This document shows positions 1 through 5,717 of a stretch of 9,407 nt of DNA, piece by piece; position 1 is the stretch's first letter, and the number at the start of each line of letters is the position of its first letter. The translations under genes and the position numbers were made by a program. The notes below the pieces were generated by a model, which had not been told where the DNA came from, ran no database searches, and saw only the letters and a program-made list of their open reading frames with translations. Source of the stretch: Bacillota bacterium (lineage in GTDB: Bacteria; Bacillota; Clostridia; Christensenellales; CAG-138); contig JAEXTB010000334.1 of assembly GCA_023453725.1 (NCBI GenBank), forward strand, positions 1 through 9,407. The letters run 5' to 3'.

Positions 1-678
1 CTCGTACCCTGCCGCAATCTCCCGGTAGGCGGCAAGGCCGTCTTCCCCGCCATAGAGCGCAAGCTCCGGCTCAAAAGAAACCTCACGCTGGAGGGCGCGC
101 ATATCGCTTGCCGTTAGATACGGCGGGTTTGATACGATCAGATCAAACTGTCCATGAACAGGCGCAAAAAAGCTACCCGTAAGCGTTAAAACGAATACGC
201 CGTTCTTCTTGGCGTTTTGCCGGGTCAATGCAACGCAATCCGGTGAAAGATCGGAACACGTGACCGTAACGCCGCCCAATTTCGCCATTGTGACGCCAAT
301 ACAGCCTGTGCCGCAGCAAAGGTCAAGCGCGGTTTGGTACCCGCGCGCTTTTGCAAGCCTGAGCGCATGCTCGCACAATGTCTCCGTATCCTGCCTGGGG
401 ATGAGCGCGCTGGGCTTCACCAGGAACGGTAAGCCCATAAACCCCCATTCGCCAAGTAAATACTGCAGCGGCTCTCCGCTTTTGCGGCGCTGCAGCAGCG
501 CATCCAATTGAAACAATTGATCCTGTGTAAGCAGGTCTTCCCGCTTTAAAAACAGATCGCCGGGCTCGCACTTTAAAATGTGGGCCACAAGCAGCTTCGC
601 CTGCTGCGCGCTTTCCTCTCCCGCAACCGTCAGCAGTTCCTGCTGTATGCGCAGGCGTGATTGTGCAACGGAACTCAT
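1..678 (-). CDS. prmC: PrmC (HemK), release factor glutamine methyltransferase, 3' part cut by window edge
   Basis: This gene encodes the SAM-dependent methyltransferase that modifies the Gln of the GGQ motif in peptide release factors. The visible 226 residues start with MSSVAQSRLRIQQELL. Residues 1-90 form the helical substrate-binding N-terminal domain. The SAM site is DLCCGTGCIG at 119-128, where the family usually has D-GTGSG. The catalytic NPPY motif of N-methyltransferases is at 184-187, followed by the conserved GGEDGL at 210-215. The usual family length is about 280 residues, so roughly the last 55 lie beyond position 1. The ATG overlaps the stop of the DUF1385 gene as ATGA, which implies translational coupling and one transcript. 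In many Firmicutes prfA is next in this order; I infer it lies just outside. The call is secure. Confidence 0.96.
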   Translation of the reverse strand, partial: MSSVAQSRLRIQQELLTVAGEESAQQAKLLVAHILKCEPGDLFLKREDLLTQDQLFQLDALLQRRKSGEPLQYLLGEWGFMGLPFLVKPSALIPRQDTETLCEHALRLAKARGYQTALDLCCGTGCIGVTMAKLGGVTVTCSDLSPDCVALTRQNAKKNGVFVLTLTGSFFAPVHGQFDLIVSNPPYLTASDMRALQREVSFEPELALYGGEDGLAAYREIAAGYE

Positions 679-1778
679 ACCGCTTCGGCTTCCCCCAACG
701 CGCGGGTTACCGTCTCTGATTTTGGCTCTTCTTCCGAATTTGGCGCATGTTCTGCGGCGATCTGCTCCTCCGTTTCCGGTTGAGCATTGGCCTCAACAGC
801 TTCTGCTTCCTCAGCAGCTTCTTCAGCCTGCTTCTTGGCTTGGTAGGAGGCGGGATCTAACGCGATTTTAAACGCGGTAATCGCCACTTCGAGCATGCCT
901 TCGTCCGGCTCTACCGTGGTAATGTGCTGGAGCGCCATGCCCGGGGCACGTACAATGCGGGCAAGCAGGCTTTCCGATTTTCCGCCAAAGCGCAGCACCT
1001 CATAGGAGATGCCCGCGACAACGGGCAGGAACAGAATACGGGAAAATAGCCTGAGCCAGAAATTTGCATTAAAGCCTACCAAAGCAAAGAACAAAATACT
1101 GATTGCCATGACAAGGAACAGGTAATTCGTGCCGCAGCGCGGATGCAGGCGGGAATATTGCATGGCGTTTTCCGGCGTTAACTCCGCGCCGTGCTCATAG
1201 CAGGCGATTGTTTTATGCTCTGCACCATGGTACATGAACAAGCGCTTCGTTTCCTTCATCCTGCTGATGGCAAACAAGTACCCTAAAAAGATCAAAAGCC
1301 GCACAACGCCTTCGGTGATGCTCTTCCAGATAGTAGCGCCCTGATAGCCACGCAACACAAGCCCGCTCAAAAACGTGGGCAGCATAAAGAACAGGCCCAC
1401 CGAGAGCAGTATGGCAAGCACCACCGCAATATCCACTACAATTTTGTCTACCGGCCTGCCGGTGACCTTAGAAAGCCATTTTTCAAATTTTGAGGGCTCT
1501 TCGTCAATCTCTTCGCCATAAAGCTCCGCTGAGCGGGTGATGGTACGCATGCCGGTGGTTAGCGAGTCTACAAATGTGACAACACCGCGCACAATCGGCC
1601 AGCCCAGGAATGTGCCCTTCTTTGCTTTGTTTTCCTGGGGCGTATATTCGGTAGCGATGCTTCCGTCTCCCCGGCGTACCGCAAGCGCGATGCCGGTAGG
1701 CGCCTTCATCATGACGCCTTCCATCACCGCCTGTCCGCCGATACTGCAGACTTTCGCTTCTTCGTTTTGTTTTTTCAT
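675..1778 (-). CDS. yqhQ: DUF1385 (YqhQ-like) membrane protein with acidic C-terminal tail
   Basis: This is a conserved Firmicute membrane protein of unproven function, often described as a putative metal-dependent enzyme. I chose the start at 1778 (367 residues, MKKQNEEAKV) because it has AGGAG six bases upstream. An in-frame ATG at 1850 has no ribosome binding site and falls almost on the predicted transcription start. Family signatures are GGQAVMEGVMMKAP at 14-27, HGAEHK at 184-189 and HPRCGT at 212-217; the His, Glu and Cys are possible metal ligands. Hydrophobic segments lie near 113-135, 159-172, 219-236 and 242-258. Residues from about 311 to 367 form a Glu/Ala-rich tail, which makes the protein longer than the roughly 320 residues I recall for the B. 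subtilis homologue. It overlaps prmC by 4 bases. Confidence 0.93.
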   Translation of the reverse strand: MKKQNEEAKVCSIGGQAVMEGVMMKAPTGIALAVRRGDGSIATEYTPQENKAKKGTFLGWPIVRGVVTFVDSLTTGMRTITRSAELYGEEIDEEPSKFEKWLSKVTGRPVDKIVVDIAVVLAILLSVGLFFMLPTFLSGLVLRGYQGATIWKSITEGVVRLLIFLGYLFAISRMKETKRLFMYHGAEHKTIACYEHGAELTPENAMQYSRLHPRCGTNYLFLVMAISILFFALVGFNANFWLRLFSRILFLPVVAGISYEVLRFGGKSESLLARIVRAPGMALQHITTVEPDEGMLEVAITAFKIALDPASYQAKKQAEEAAEEAEAVEANAQPETEEQIAAEHAPNSEEEPKSETVTRALGEAEAV

Positions 1779-1862
1779 GCTGTTCTCCTGTCTCGTCCGC
1801 CAAGCGTCCTGCGGACGATCAGCGGGCAATGCCGCATATTTGCGCGGCACGCTTATCTTTTA

Positions 1863-1892
1863 ATTATAACACAGGAGCGCCGTCTCTGTCAC
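1863..1892 (-). promoter_or_regulatory. Sigma-A promoter for yqhQ-prmC
   Basis: On the minus strand, GTGACA (1887-1892) is followed after 18 bases by a perfect TATAAT (1863-1868). A TG one base upstream makes it an extended -10. Transcription would start near 1856, giving a leader of about 78 bases before the ATG at 1778. It sits directly after the rpmE terminator, so yqhQ-prmC is an independent unit. Confidence 0.75.
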
Positions 1893-1914
1893 CGCGCGGC
1901 GTTGTTACTACGCC

Positions 1915-1939
1915 AAAAAGCCTTCCTCATCGGAAGGCT
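1915..1939 (-). terminator. Intrinsic terminator after rpmE
   Basis: On the minus strand an 8-base stem (AGCCTTCC / GGAAGGCT) with a 5-base loop is followed by a short run of T, positions 1918 down to 1915. It lies about 38 bases past the rpmE stop and just before the yqhQ promoter. The T run is short, so some read-through is possible. Confidence 0.8.
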
Positions 1940-1976
1940 CCATAGCACAGTGTACCTGCAGCCAAGCTGCGGGTTC

Positions 1977-2174
1977 TTACATTCCGTAACGCTTCTTGAA
2001 ACGGTCTACACGGCCGCCGCTGTCTACCAGCTTCTGCCTGCCGGTATAGAAGGGGTGGCACTTGGAACAAATTTCCACCTTGAGCTCGCCCTTTACGGAG
2101 CCTGTCGTGAACGTTTCGCCACAAGCGCAACGGACGACGGATTCGCCATAACCGGGATGTATATCCTTCTTCAT
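1977..2174 (-). CDS. rpmE: 50S ribosomal protein L31, zinc-binding type
   Basis: This 65-residue protein of the large ribosomal subunit opens with MKKDIHPGYGE, typical for L31. Zinc ligands are present as C16-x-C18 and C36-x-x-C39 (CSKCHPFYTG), so this is the zinc-containing form rather than the zinc-independent paralogue. The basic C-terminus ends in RFKKRYGM. The ribosome binding site is AAAGGGTGA, ending 7 bases before the ATG. It is a single-gene unit between its own promoter and terminator, downstream of rho and upstream of yqhQ-prmC, an order commonly seen in Clostridia. Confidence 0.97.
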   Translation of the reverse strand: MKKDIHPGYGESVVRCACGETFTTGSVKGELKVEICSKCHPFYTGRQKLVDSGGRVDRFKKRYGM

Positions 2175-2221
2175 TGTAATTCACCCTTTCCGGATCAACC
2201 TTTTGTAACCGATTGTATCTA

Positions 2222-2249
2222 CAGCGGCGCTTAAGCGGTCACGCCGCAG
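2222..2249 (-). promoter_or_regulatory. Structured rpmE 5' leader (possible L31 autoregulatory leader)
   Basis: The predicted leader runs from about 2260 to 2175. It contains a GC-rich hairpin, GCGGCG (2242-2247) pairing with CGCCGC (2224-2229) across a 12-base loop that itself holds the palindrome CTTAAG. L31-dependent leader RNAs are known from several bacterial groups. Whether this belongs to one of those structural classes I cannot tell by eye. Confidence 0.4.
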
Positions 2250-2266
2250 AATGCGTCAGCCTAAGT

Positions 2267-2293
2267 ATTATATAACAGCGCCGCTGGAAAAAG
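2267..2293 (-). promoter_or_regulatory. Promoter for rpmE
   Basis: A perfect TATAAT lies on the minus strand at 2267-2272. The -35 is weak: the best candidate is TTGCTT, 19 bases upstream. Transcription would begin near 2260, leaving a leader of about 86 bases before the rpmE ATG. Confidence 0.6.
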
Positions 2294-2319
2294 CAATGGG
2301 TTTTGTTTGAAAATCATAG

Positions 2320-2425
2320 GAATTTCGCTTCAAAATGAAATTCGCATCTCCGGTAGCAGCCCACGCCTCGTAGCCTGATTCATTTCGCTTCGCTCTCAAA
2401 TAAAAGCACCGGCTTTTAATTTGAG
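2320..2425. repeat. Inverted-repeat-rich spacer between rho terminator and rpmE promoter
   Basis: Two separate dyads lie here. The first pairs GAATTTC (2320-2326) with GAAATTC (2337-2343). The second is a 13-base-pair hairpin, CTCAAATAAAAGC (2395-2407) with GCTTTTAATTTGAG (2412-2425), carrying one bulged A. The motif ATTTCGCTTC occurs at 2322-2331 and again near 2382-2391. No open reading frame or T tract accounts for it. It may be a degenerate intergenic repeat unit, but copies elsewhere in the genome cannot be seen from here. Confidence 0.45.
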
Positions 2426-2438
2426 AATAGTATTATCG

Positions 2439-2477
2439 AAAAAAATGCGGGGCGGCGGCTTTCCGCCGTACCCCGCA
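2439..2477 (-). terminator. Strong intrinsic terminator after rho
   Basis: The minus strand reads a stem TGCGGGG / CCCCGCA (7 pairs) stacked on CGGCGG / CCGCCG (6 pairs). There is a 2-base TA bulge, a 4-base loop, and then seven T (2445 down to 2439). It starts 17 bases after the rho stop codon. Rho's own gene therefore ends at a Rho-independent site. Confidence 0.93.
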
Positions 2478-2494
2478 CCGGTTTTTCATCAACG

Positions 2495-4519
2495 TTACTT
2501 GCCAAAGCGGGAGGAAGTGGTGTAGCCATCCTTTTCGTAAATGCTCAGCCATTCCTTGAGGCGGCCTAAGAAATCCTCGTTGGTGCGGGTTTTCTCAAGC
2601 ATGTTAATAAACTGCTCCGTCACATCCGCCGGGTTGCCGCCGGAAAGTACGCGGCGCATGGTAAACACGCCTTCAAGTTCCGCCTTAGAGAGCAGCAATT
2701 CCTCACGGCGCGTACCGGACTTGTAAATGTCGATGGCCGGGAAAATGCGCTTTTCGGACAGCTTGCGGTCCAGATGGATTTCCATGTTGCCCGTGCCCTT
2801 GAACTCTTCAAATATGATATCGTCCATACGGCTTCCGGTTTCCACAAGCGCCGTTGCGATGACGGTGAGGCTGCCGCCGTTTTCAATGTTTCTTGCGGCG
2901 CCGAAAAAGCGCTTGGGCTTGTGCAGCGCACCGGGGTCAAGACCGCCGGAAAGTGTCCTGCCAGTGGGCGGGATCGAAAGGTTGTAGGCACGCGCAAGGC
3001 GGGTAAGGCTATCCATGAGTATAATGACGTCCTTTCCCATTTCCACAAGGCGCATGGCGCGTTCCAGTACCATTTCCGCCACGCGGGTGTGGTGTTCGGG
3101 CAGCTCGTCAAACGTGGAAAACAGCACCTCGCCCCGGATGCTTCTTTGCATATCCGTTACTTCCTCCGGGCGCTCGTCGATGAGCAGCACCATCAGATGC
3201 GCATCGGGATGGTTCTTTGCAATGCCGTTTGCGATGTTCTTTAACAACGTAGTCTTACCGGCCTTGGGCTGCGCCACGATCATGCCGCGCTGTCCTTTGC
3301 CGATGGGGGCAATGAGATCGATCAGGCGGATGGCAAGATTGTTCTGCCCTGGATATTCAAGTGTGAGCCGCTCATCCGGATATACGGGCACGAGCTCCTC
3401 AAAGGGCCTCCTGGGGCCCATTTCCTCGGGCGTGACGCCGTTGATGGCGGTAATATACAGGAGCGCCAAAAACCGCTCGCCCTCTTTGGAGGGCCGGGTT
3501 TTTCCGGTAACCATGTCGCCGGTTTTTAAAGAAAAGCGCCGAATCTGCGCGATGGACACATAGACGTCCCGGTTGCCGGGAAGGTAATTGTCCGAGCGCA
3601 GGAAGCCGTAGCCATCCGGCAGGACTTCCAATACGCCTTCCGCATCTCCGCAATCGCCGCCCTGCAAAAGCTCCGGCACGGCAGGGTTGCTAGTGCCGTA
3701 TTCCTTGTTGTAATACCCGTCCTGGCGGCGGAACCCTGCGGCCTCGCCCGCATCCTGTTCCGGCGCGTAGGGCTGCTGGGGCTGCTGAAAACCTGCAGGC
3801 TGCTGGGGCTGTTGATAGCCCGCAGGCTGTTGGGGCTGCTGATAACCCGTAGGCTGCGTGTAACCGCCGGTGGGCTGGTAGCCGGGCTGTTGCTGATAGC
3901 CTGTGGGCTGCTGCTGATAGGCAGGCTGCTGGTACGCAGGCTGCTGCTGGTAACTGGGCTGCTGATAAGAAGCTCCCTGCTGCTGCTGATAATTGCTGCC
4001 GTAAGGCCGGCGCTGCTGGTAATTGTTCTGCTGCTGATAACCGCCGTAGGTGCGGCGCGGCTGATAGGCGGTATCGCTCTGCTGCTGATAACCGCCGCTA
4101 TACGTACGGCGCGGCTGATAGGAAGCGTCGGCAGGTGTCTTTGCCTGGTAGCCGGGAGCGACATAGGCCGGCTTTTGAAACTGTTCCGACTCGCGAGCGG
4201 GAGGTGTGAATGTGGCCGGCTGGGGGGCGGCCTCTGCGGGCTCTTCTGAAACTGCTGGCTGTACCGCGGTGCTCTTAGTGCGGCGTACAGGCGCCGGAGG
4301 CGGCTGTGGCTCCTCTGTGTTTAACATCAGAGGCTCGTCTTCGTCCGGCTTCTGCGTAGAAAGTTCCGGCGGCTCTTCCTCCTGAACACCCGGCTCGCCG
4401 CCGAGCAGCATGTCTATTAATTCATTTTTGCGATATTTCGTTATAGACTTTACCCCGGCAAGCCTTGCGAGTTCTCTTAAATCCGCAAGGCTCTTTGCTT
4501 GTAGAGCTTCCTTATTCAA
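2495..4519 (-). CDS. rho: Transcription termination factor Rho with Gln/Tyr-rich low-complexity insert
   Basis: This is the hexameric RNA-dependent ATPase/translocase that ends transcription. I chose the TTG start at 4519 (674 residues, read as MNKEALQAKSL). AAAGGAG lies 8 bases upstream, whereas the ATG six codons earlier and the one at 4627 lack ribosome binding sites. Domains are as follows. The Rho N-terminal helical domain is at about 8-40. An acidic, Pro-rich linker covers 41-100. A Gln/Tyr-rich segment spans about 119-251. The cold-shock-like RNA-binding domain is at about 293-362 (GVLEVLPDGYGFLRS). The RecA-type ATPase follows, with Walker A PKAGKTT at 418-424, Walker B ending in LMD at 501-503, the Q-loop LSGGLDPGAL at 523-532, and the R-loop region EEFKGTGNMEIHL. 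All catalytic motifs look intact. E. coli Rho is about 419 residues, so the extra length is mostly the insert. Confidence 0.98.
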   Translation of the reverse strand: MNKEALQAKSLADLRELARLAGVKSITKYRKNELIDMLLGGEPGVQEEEPPELSTQKPDEDEPLMLNTEEPQPPPAPVRRTKSTAVQPAVSEEPAEAAPQPATFTPPARESEQFQKPAYVAPGYQAKTPADASYQPRRTYSGGYQQQSDTAYQPRRTYGGYQQQNNYQQRRPYGSNYQQQQGASYQQPSYQQQPAYQQPAYQQQPTGYQQQPGYQPTGGYTQPTGYQQPQQPAGYQQPQQPAGFQQPQQPYAPEQDAGEAAGFRRQDGYYNKEYGTSNPAVPELLQGGDCGDAEGVLEVLPDGYGFLRSDNYLPGNRDVYVSIAQIRRFSLKTGDMVTGKTRPSKEGERFLALLYITAINGVTPEEMGPRRPFEELVPVYPDERLTLEYPGQNNLAIRLIDLIAPIGKGQRGMIVAQPKAGKTTLLKNIANGIAKNHPDAHLMVLLIDERPEEVTDMQRSIRGEVLFSTFDELPEHHTRVAEMVLERAMRLVEMGKDVIILMDSLTRLARAYNLSIPPTGRTLSGGLDPGALHKPKRFFGAARNIENGGSLTVIATALVETGSRMDDIIFEEFKGTGNMEIHLDRKLSEKRIFPAIDIYKSGTRREELLLSKAELEGVFTMRRVLSGGNPADVTEQFINMLEKTRTNEDFLGRLKEWLSIYEKDGYTTSSRFGK
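3767..4129 (-). other. rho: Prion-like Gln/Tyr-rich region encoded inside rho (residues 131-251)
   Basis: By hand count the 121 residues hold 41 Gln and 19 Tyr, with much Pro and Gly. Only two Asp and six Arg are charged, and there is no Lys or Glu. The Arg occur as RR pairs in three related units, YQPRRTY, YQPRRTY and YQQRRPY. The composition matches prion-like domains and lies between the N-terminal helical domain and the RNA-binding domain. It is inferred to be disordered. Confidence 0.9.
3771..3851 (-). repeat. Three 27-bp tandem repeats inside rho
   Basis: Units at 3771-3797, 3798-3824 and 3825-3851 start GGCTGCTGGG, GGCTGCTGGG and GGCTGTTGGG on the plus strand. They encode three copies of the nine-residue unit [Y/F]QQPQQPAG within the low-complexity region. 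The number of units may vary between strains through slippage. Confidence 0.85.
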
Positions 4520-4553
4520 CTCCACCTCTCCTTTCATAGACGTACAAAAAATA

Positions 4554-4582
4554 ATTATATAACCTGTGGCGCAGCGGCAAAA
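4554..4582 (-). promoter_or_regulatory. Proximal promoter candidate for rho
   Basis: A perfect TATAAT lies at 4554-4559 on the minus strand. The -35 is poor: TTTTGC at 17 bases or TTTGCC at 16. Transcription would start near 4547, about 28 bases before the TTG start codon, and would bypass the long leader. Confidence 0.5.
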
Positions 4583-4591
4583 ACACACTGC

Positions 4592-4612
4592 GCACAGATG
4601 ATAACCCTGTGC
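4592..4612 (-). promoter_or_regulatory. Hairpin in the rho leader
   Basis: In the minus-strand transcript, GCACAG (4612 to 4607) pairs perfectly with CTGTGC (4597 to 4592) around a 9-base loop. A run of T follows only 8 bases later, so it does not look like a classical terminator. It could act in attenuation of rho, but this is inference. Confidence 0.35.
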
Positions 4613-4689
4613 TTGGGGGAAACGCATGTGCTTTTTTACATGGACGATCGATGCTGATGCAATATAGGATACCCGAAAACTGGCCTGCT

Positions 4690-4750
4690 TAAACCAAGCC
4701 TACACGGTTTTAGGCAACACATTTGGTTTATTGCCCTATGGGAAATTGCC
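4690..4750 (-). promoter_or_regulatory. Mutually exclusive hairpins in the long rho leader
   Basis: One hairpin pairs TAAACCAA (4730 to 4723) with TTGGTTTA (4697 to 4690), and GCCTA with TAGGC (4698-4702 with 4711-4715), leaving a 7-base bulge. The segment TTGCCTA (4717 to 4711) can instead pair with the upstream TAGGGCAA (about 4738 to 4731). The two folds share bases and exclude each other, as in regulatory RNA leaders. No terminator T tract follows directly. Confidence 0.35.
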
Positions 4751-4789
4751 AAAAAGATCAGCCCGGAAGAGATAACTCCAGTTGTAATT

Positions 4790-4818
4790 ATCATAGAGTA
4801 TGCGTATGGTATTGTCAA
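4790..4818 (-). promoter_or_regulatory. Distal sigma-A promoter for rho
   Basis: On the minus strand a perfect TTGACA (4813-4818) is followed after exactly 17 bases by TATGAT (4790-4795). Transcription would begin near 4783, giving a rho leader of about 264 bases. By sequence this is the best promoter in the window. Confidence 0.8.
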
Positions 4819-4902
4819 TAGCACTTACGGATGGGCCATTTTAAGAAACAGCCGTTTTGTGATGGTTTTAAACATTCGTCACAAAGAATTTACACATTCA
4901 CC

Positions 4903-4937
4903 GTATAAAGGCAATCACCCCGGCATAGCATGCTATG
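4903..4937 (+). promoter_or_regulatory. Possible sigma-E-type promoter and palindrome upstream of yabP
   Basis: GTATAAA (4903-4909) and CATAGCAT (4924-4931), spaced by 14 bases, partly resemble the sigma-E consensus (ATA in the -35, CATACA-T in the -10). The -10 lies inside a perfect 14-base palindrome, CATAGCATGCTATG (4924-4937). B. subtilis yabP-yabQ are under sigma-E, which makes the guess reasonable. The match is imperfect. Confidence 0.35.
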
Positions 4938-4977
4938 AAAGGGCTTAATAAAGCCATAACCAAAGGAGGAAAGGCAT

Positions 4978-5277
4978 ATGCCCGATTACCGGGAGCTGGA
5001 CAGCGGAAAATCCCGCACGCGGACTCATAACGTACACATCGACAACCGGAGCCGCACAACCATAACGGGCGTAAGCGATGTGGAAAGCTTTAACGAGCAG
5101 GAAATCATACTTGAAACCGAAGCGGGCGGGCTCAGGATAGAAGGGGAAGGGCTGCATCTTTCCAAGCTGAATCTCGACGATGGTCAGGTGGTGATTGAGG
5201 GCGAAGTGCTCTCGCTTGAATACGAGCCCGCCACGCCGGAACGCCGCGGCGGCCTGTTCTCTCGCATGTTCCGATGA
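4978..5277 (+). CDS. yabP: Sporulation protein YabP
   Basis: This 99-residue member of the YabP/YqfC family is needed for spore development and acts in the mother cell. The family core runs from HNVHIDNRSRTTITGV (about residue 17) to VIEGEVLSLEY (to about residue 81), a repeated beta-rich pattern with no signal peptide. The tail is basic (RRGGLFSRMFR). The start has an excellent AAAGGAGG ending 8 bases upstream. The stop overlaps the yabQ start as ATGA. Pairing with yabQ is diagnostic of endospore formers. Confidence 0.95.
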   Translation: MPDYRELDSGKSRTRTHNVHIDNRSRTTITGVSDVESFNEQEIILETEAGGLRIEGEGLHLSKLNLDDGQVVIEGEVLSLEYEPATPERRGGLFSRMFR

Positions 5278-5582
5278 ACAACACGCTGCTCCAGCCCGCA
5301 GCATTTCTCACACTGCTTTATGGCGGCATTGCTGCGGGTATTGTATATGACGGGTTTCGTCTGATCCGCCGCATATTCCGCGGGCGCTTCATGTGCACGC
5401 TGTGCGACGGGCTGTTTGCTTTATGCGCAACCGCGCTCCTTGCCGTCAGCCTGCTATACGCGACGGGAGGAGAGGTGCGCATTTATTTGCTCGCCGCCTT
5501 TTTTTCGGGGTTTTTCTTGGAACAGTGGAGCCTAAGTTATCTGTTTTTCCGCCTGTTTCACTCTATACTTGCGCGACGCTGA
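5274..5582 (+). CDS. yabQ: Spore cortex biosynthesis protein YabQ, short form
   Basis: This 102-residue integral membrane protein has hydrophobic segments near 5-24, 41-63 and 69-90. The conserved start region LYGGIAAGIVYDGFRLIRRI is typical of YabQ. The family is required for the spore cortex in B. subtilis, where the protein is about 210 residues. Here only the membrane core is present, as is common in Clostridia to my knowledge. The gene begins within the yabP stop codon, so the two are translationally coupled. It has no ribosome binding site of its own that stands out. Confidence 0.9.
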   Translation: MNNTLLQPAAFLTLLYGGIAAGIVYDGFRLIRRIFRGRFMCTLCDGLFALCATALLAVSLLYATGGEVRIYLLAAFFSGFFLEQWSLSYLFFRLFHSILARR

Positions 5583-5583
5583 A

Positions 5584-5592
5584 TGGTATAAT
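5584..5592 (+). promoter_or_regulatory. Extended -10 promoter for divIC-ppx-crcB
   Basis: TGGTATAAT (5584-5592) is a perfect -10 with the TGn extension, beginning two bases after the yabQ stop codon. The -35 position has only a weak TATACT (5564-5569, 17-base spacing). It would give vegetative expression of divIC with a leader of about 118 bases. The leader contains CCGGAC (5625-5630) paired with GTCCGG (5653-5658), without a T tract. Confidence 0.55.
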
Positions 5593-5717
5593 AGCAATAC
5601 GCCTCTTGGAAACAATTACATGTTCCGGACAAAAGAGCGGCGGATATTTTTCGTCCGGGCAAATCATGCTAAACTCAAACGAAATTGTGACGATATACAA
5701 AAGCAAGGGTGAGCGCT

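Larger units (their letters stand above)
4520..4977. other. 458-base divergent intergenic region between rho and yabP
   Basis: No credible gene lies here. The region holds two candidate promoters for rho, a long structured rho leader, a TTTGTGA / TCACAAA dyad at 4856-4885 and a possible sporulation promoter for yabP. A 62-codon frame at 4636-4824 (minus) begins with GTG inside the -35 region of the upstream rho promoter and has no ribosome binding site, so I do not call it. Confidence 0.7.

Noticed and set aside
1779..1850. A 24-codon N-terminal extension of the DUF1385 protein
   Set aside because: The ATG at 1850 is about 6 bases from the predicted transcription start and lacks a ribosome binding site. 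The ATG at 1778 has a good one.
3526..4164. A 212-codon Ser/Ile-rich minus-strand frame inside rho
   Set aside because: It is an alternative frame of the same repeats with no ribosome binding site or recognisable family.
3812..4249. A 145-codon plus-strand frame rich in Leu, Ile and Arg that looks like a membrane protein
   Set aside because: It is antisense to the Gln/Tyr repeat part of rho. The hydrophobic look comes from reading CTG/TAC repeats on the other strand, and rho is certain.
4520..4627. A longer Rho N-terminus starting at 4627 (MRFPQAQ...)
   Set aside because: It would run through a TATAAT promoter element, has no ribosome binding site, and adds Cys-rich residues foreign to Rho. 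The TTG at 4519 has AAAGGAG at the right distance.
4636..4824. A 62-codon minus-strand frame upstream of rho
   Set aside because: Its GTG start lies in the distal rho promoter and there is no ribosome binding site. The sequence is better explained as leader RNA.
5625..5658. Terminator between yabQ and divIC
   Set aside because: A CCGGAC / GTCCGG stem exists, but no T run follows and the loop is long.
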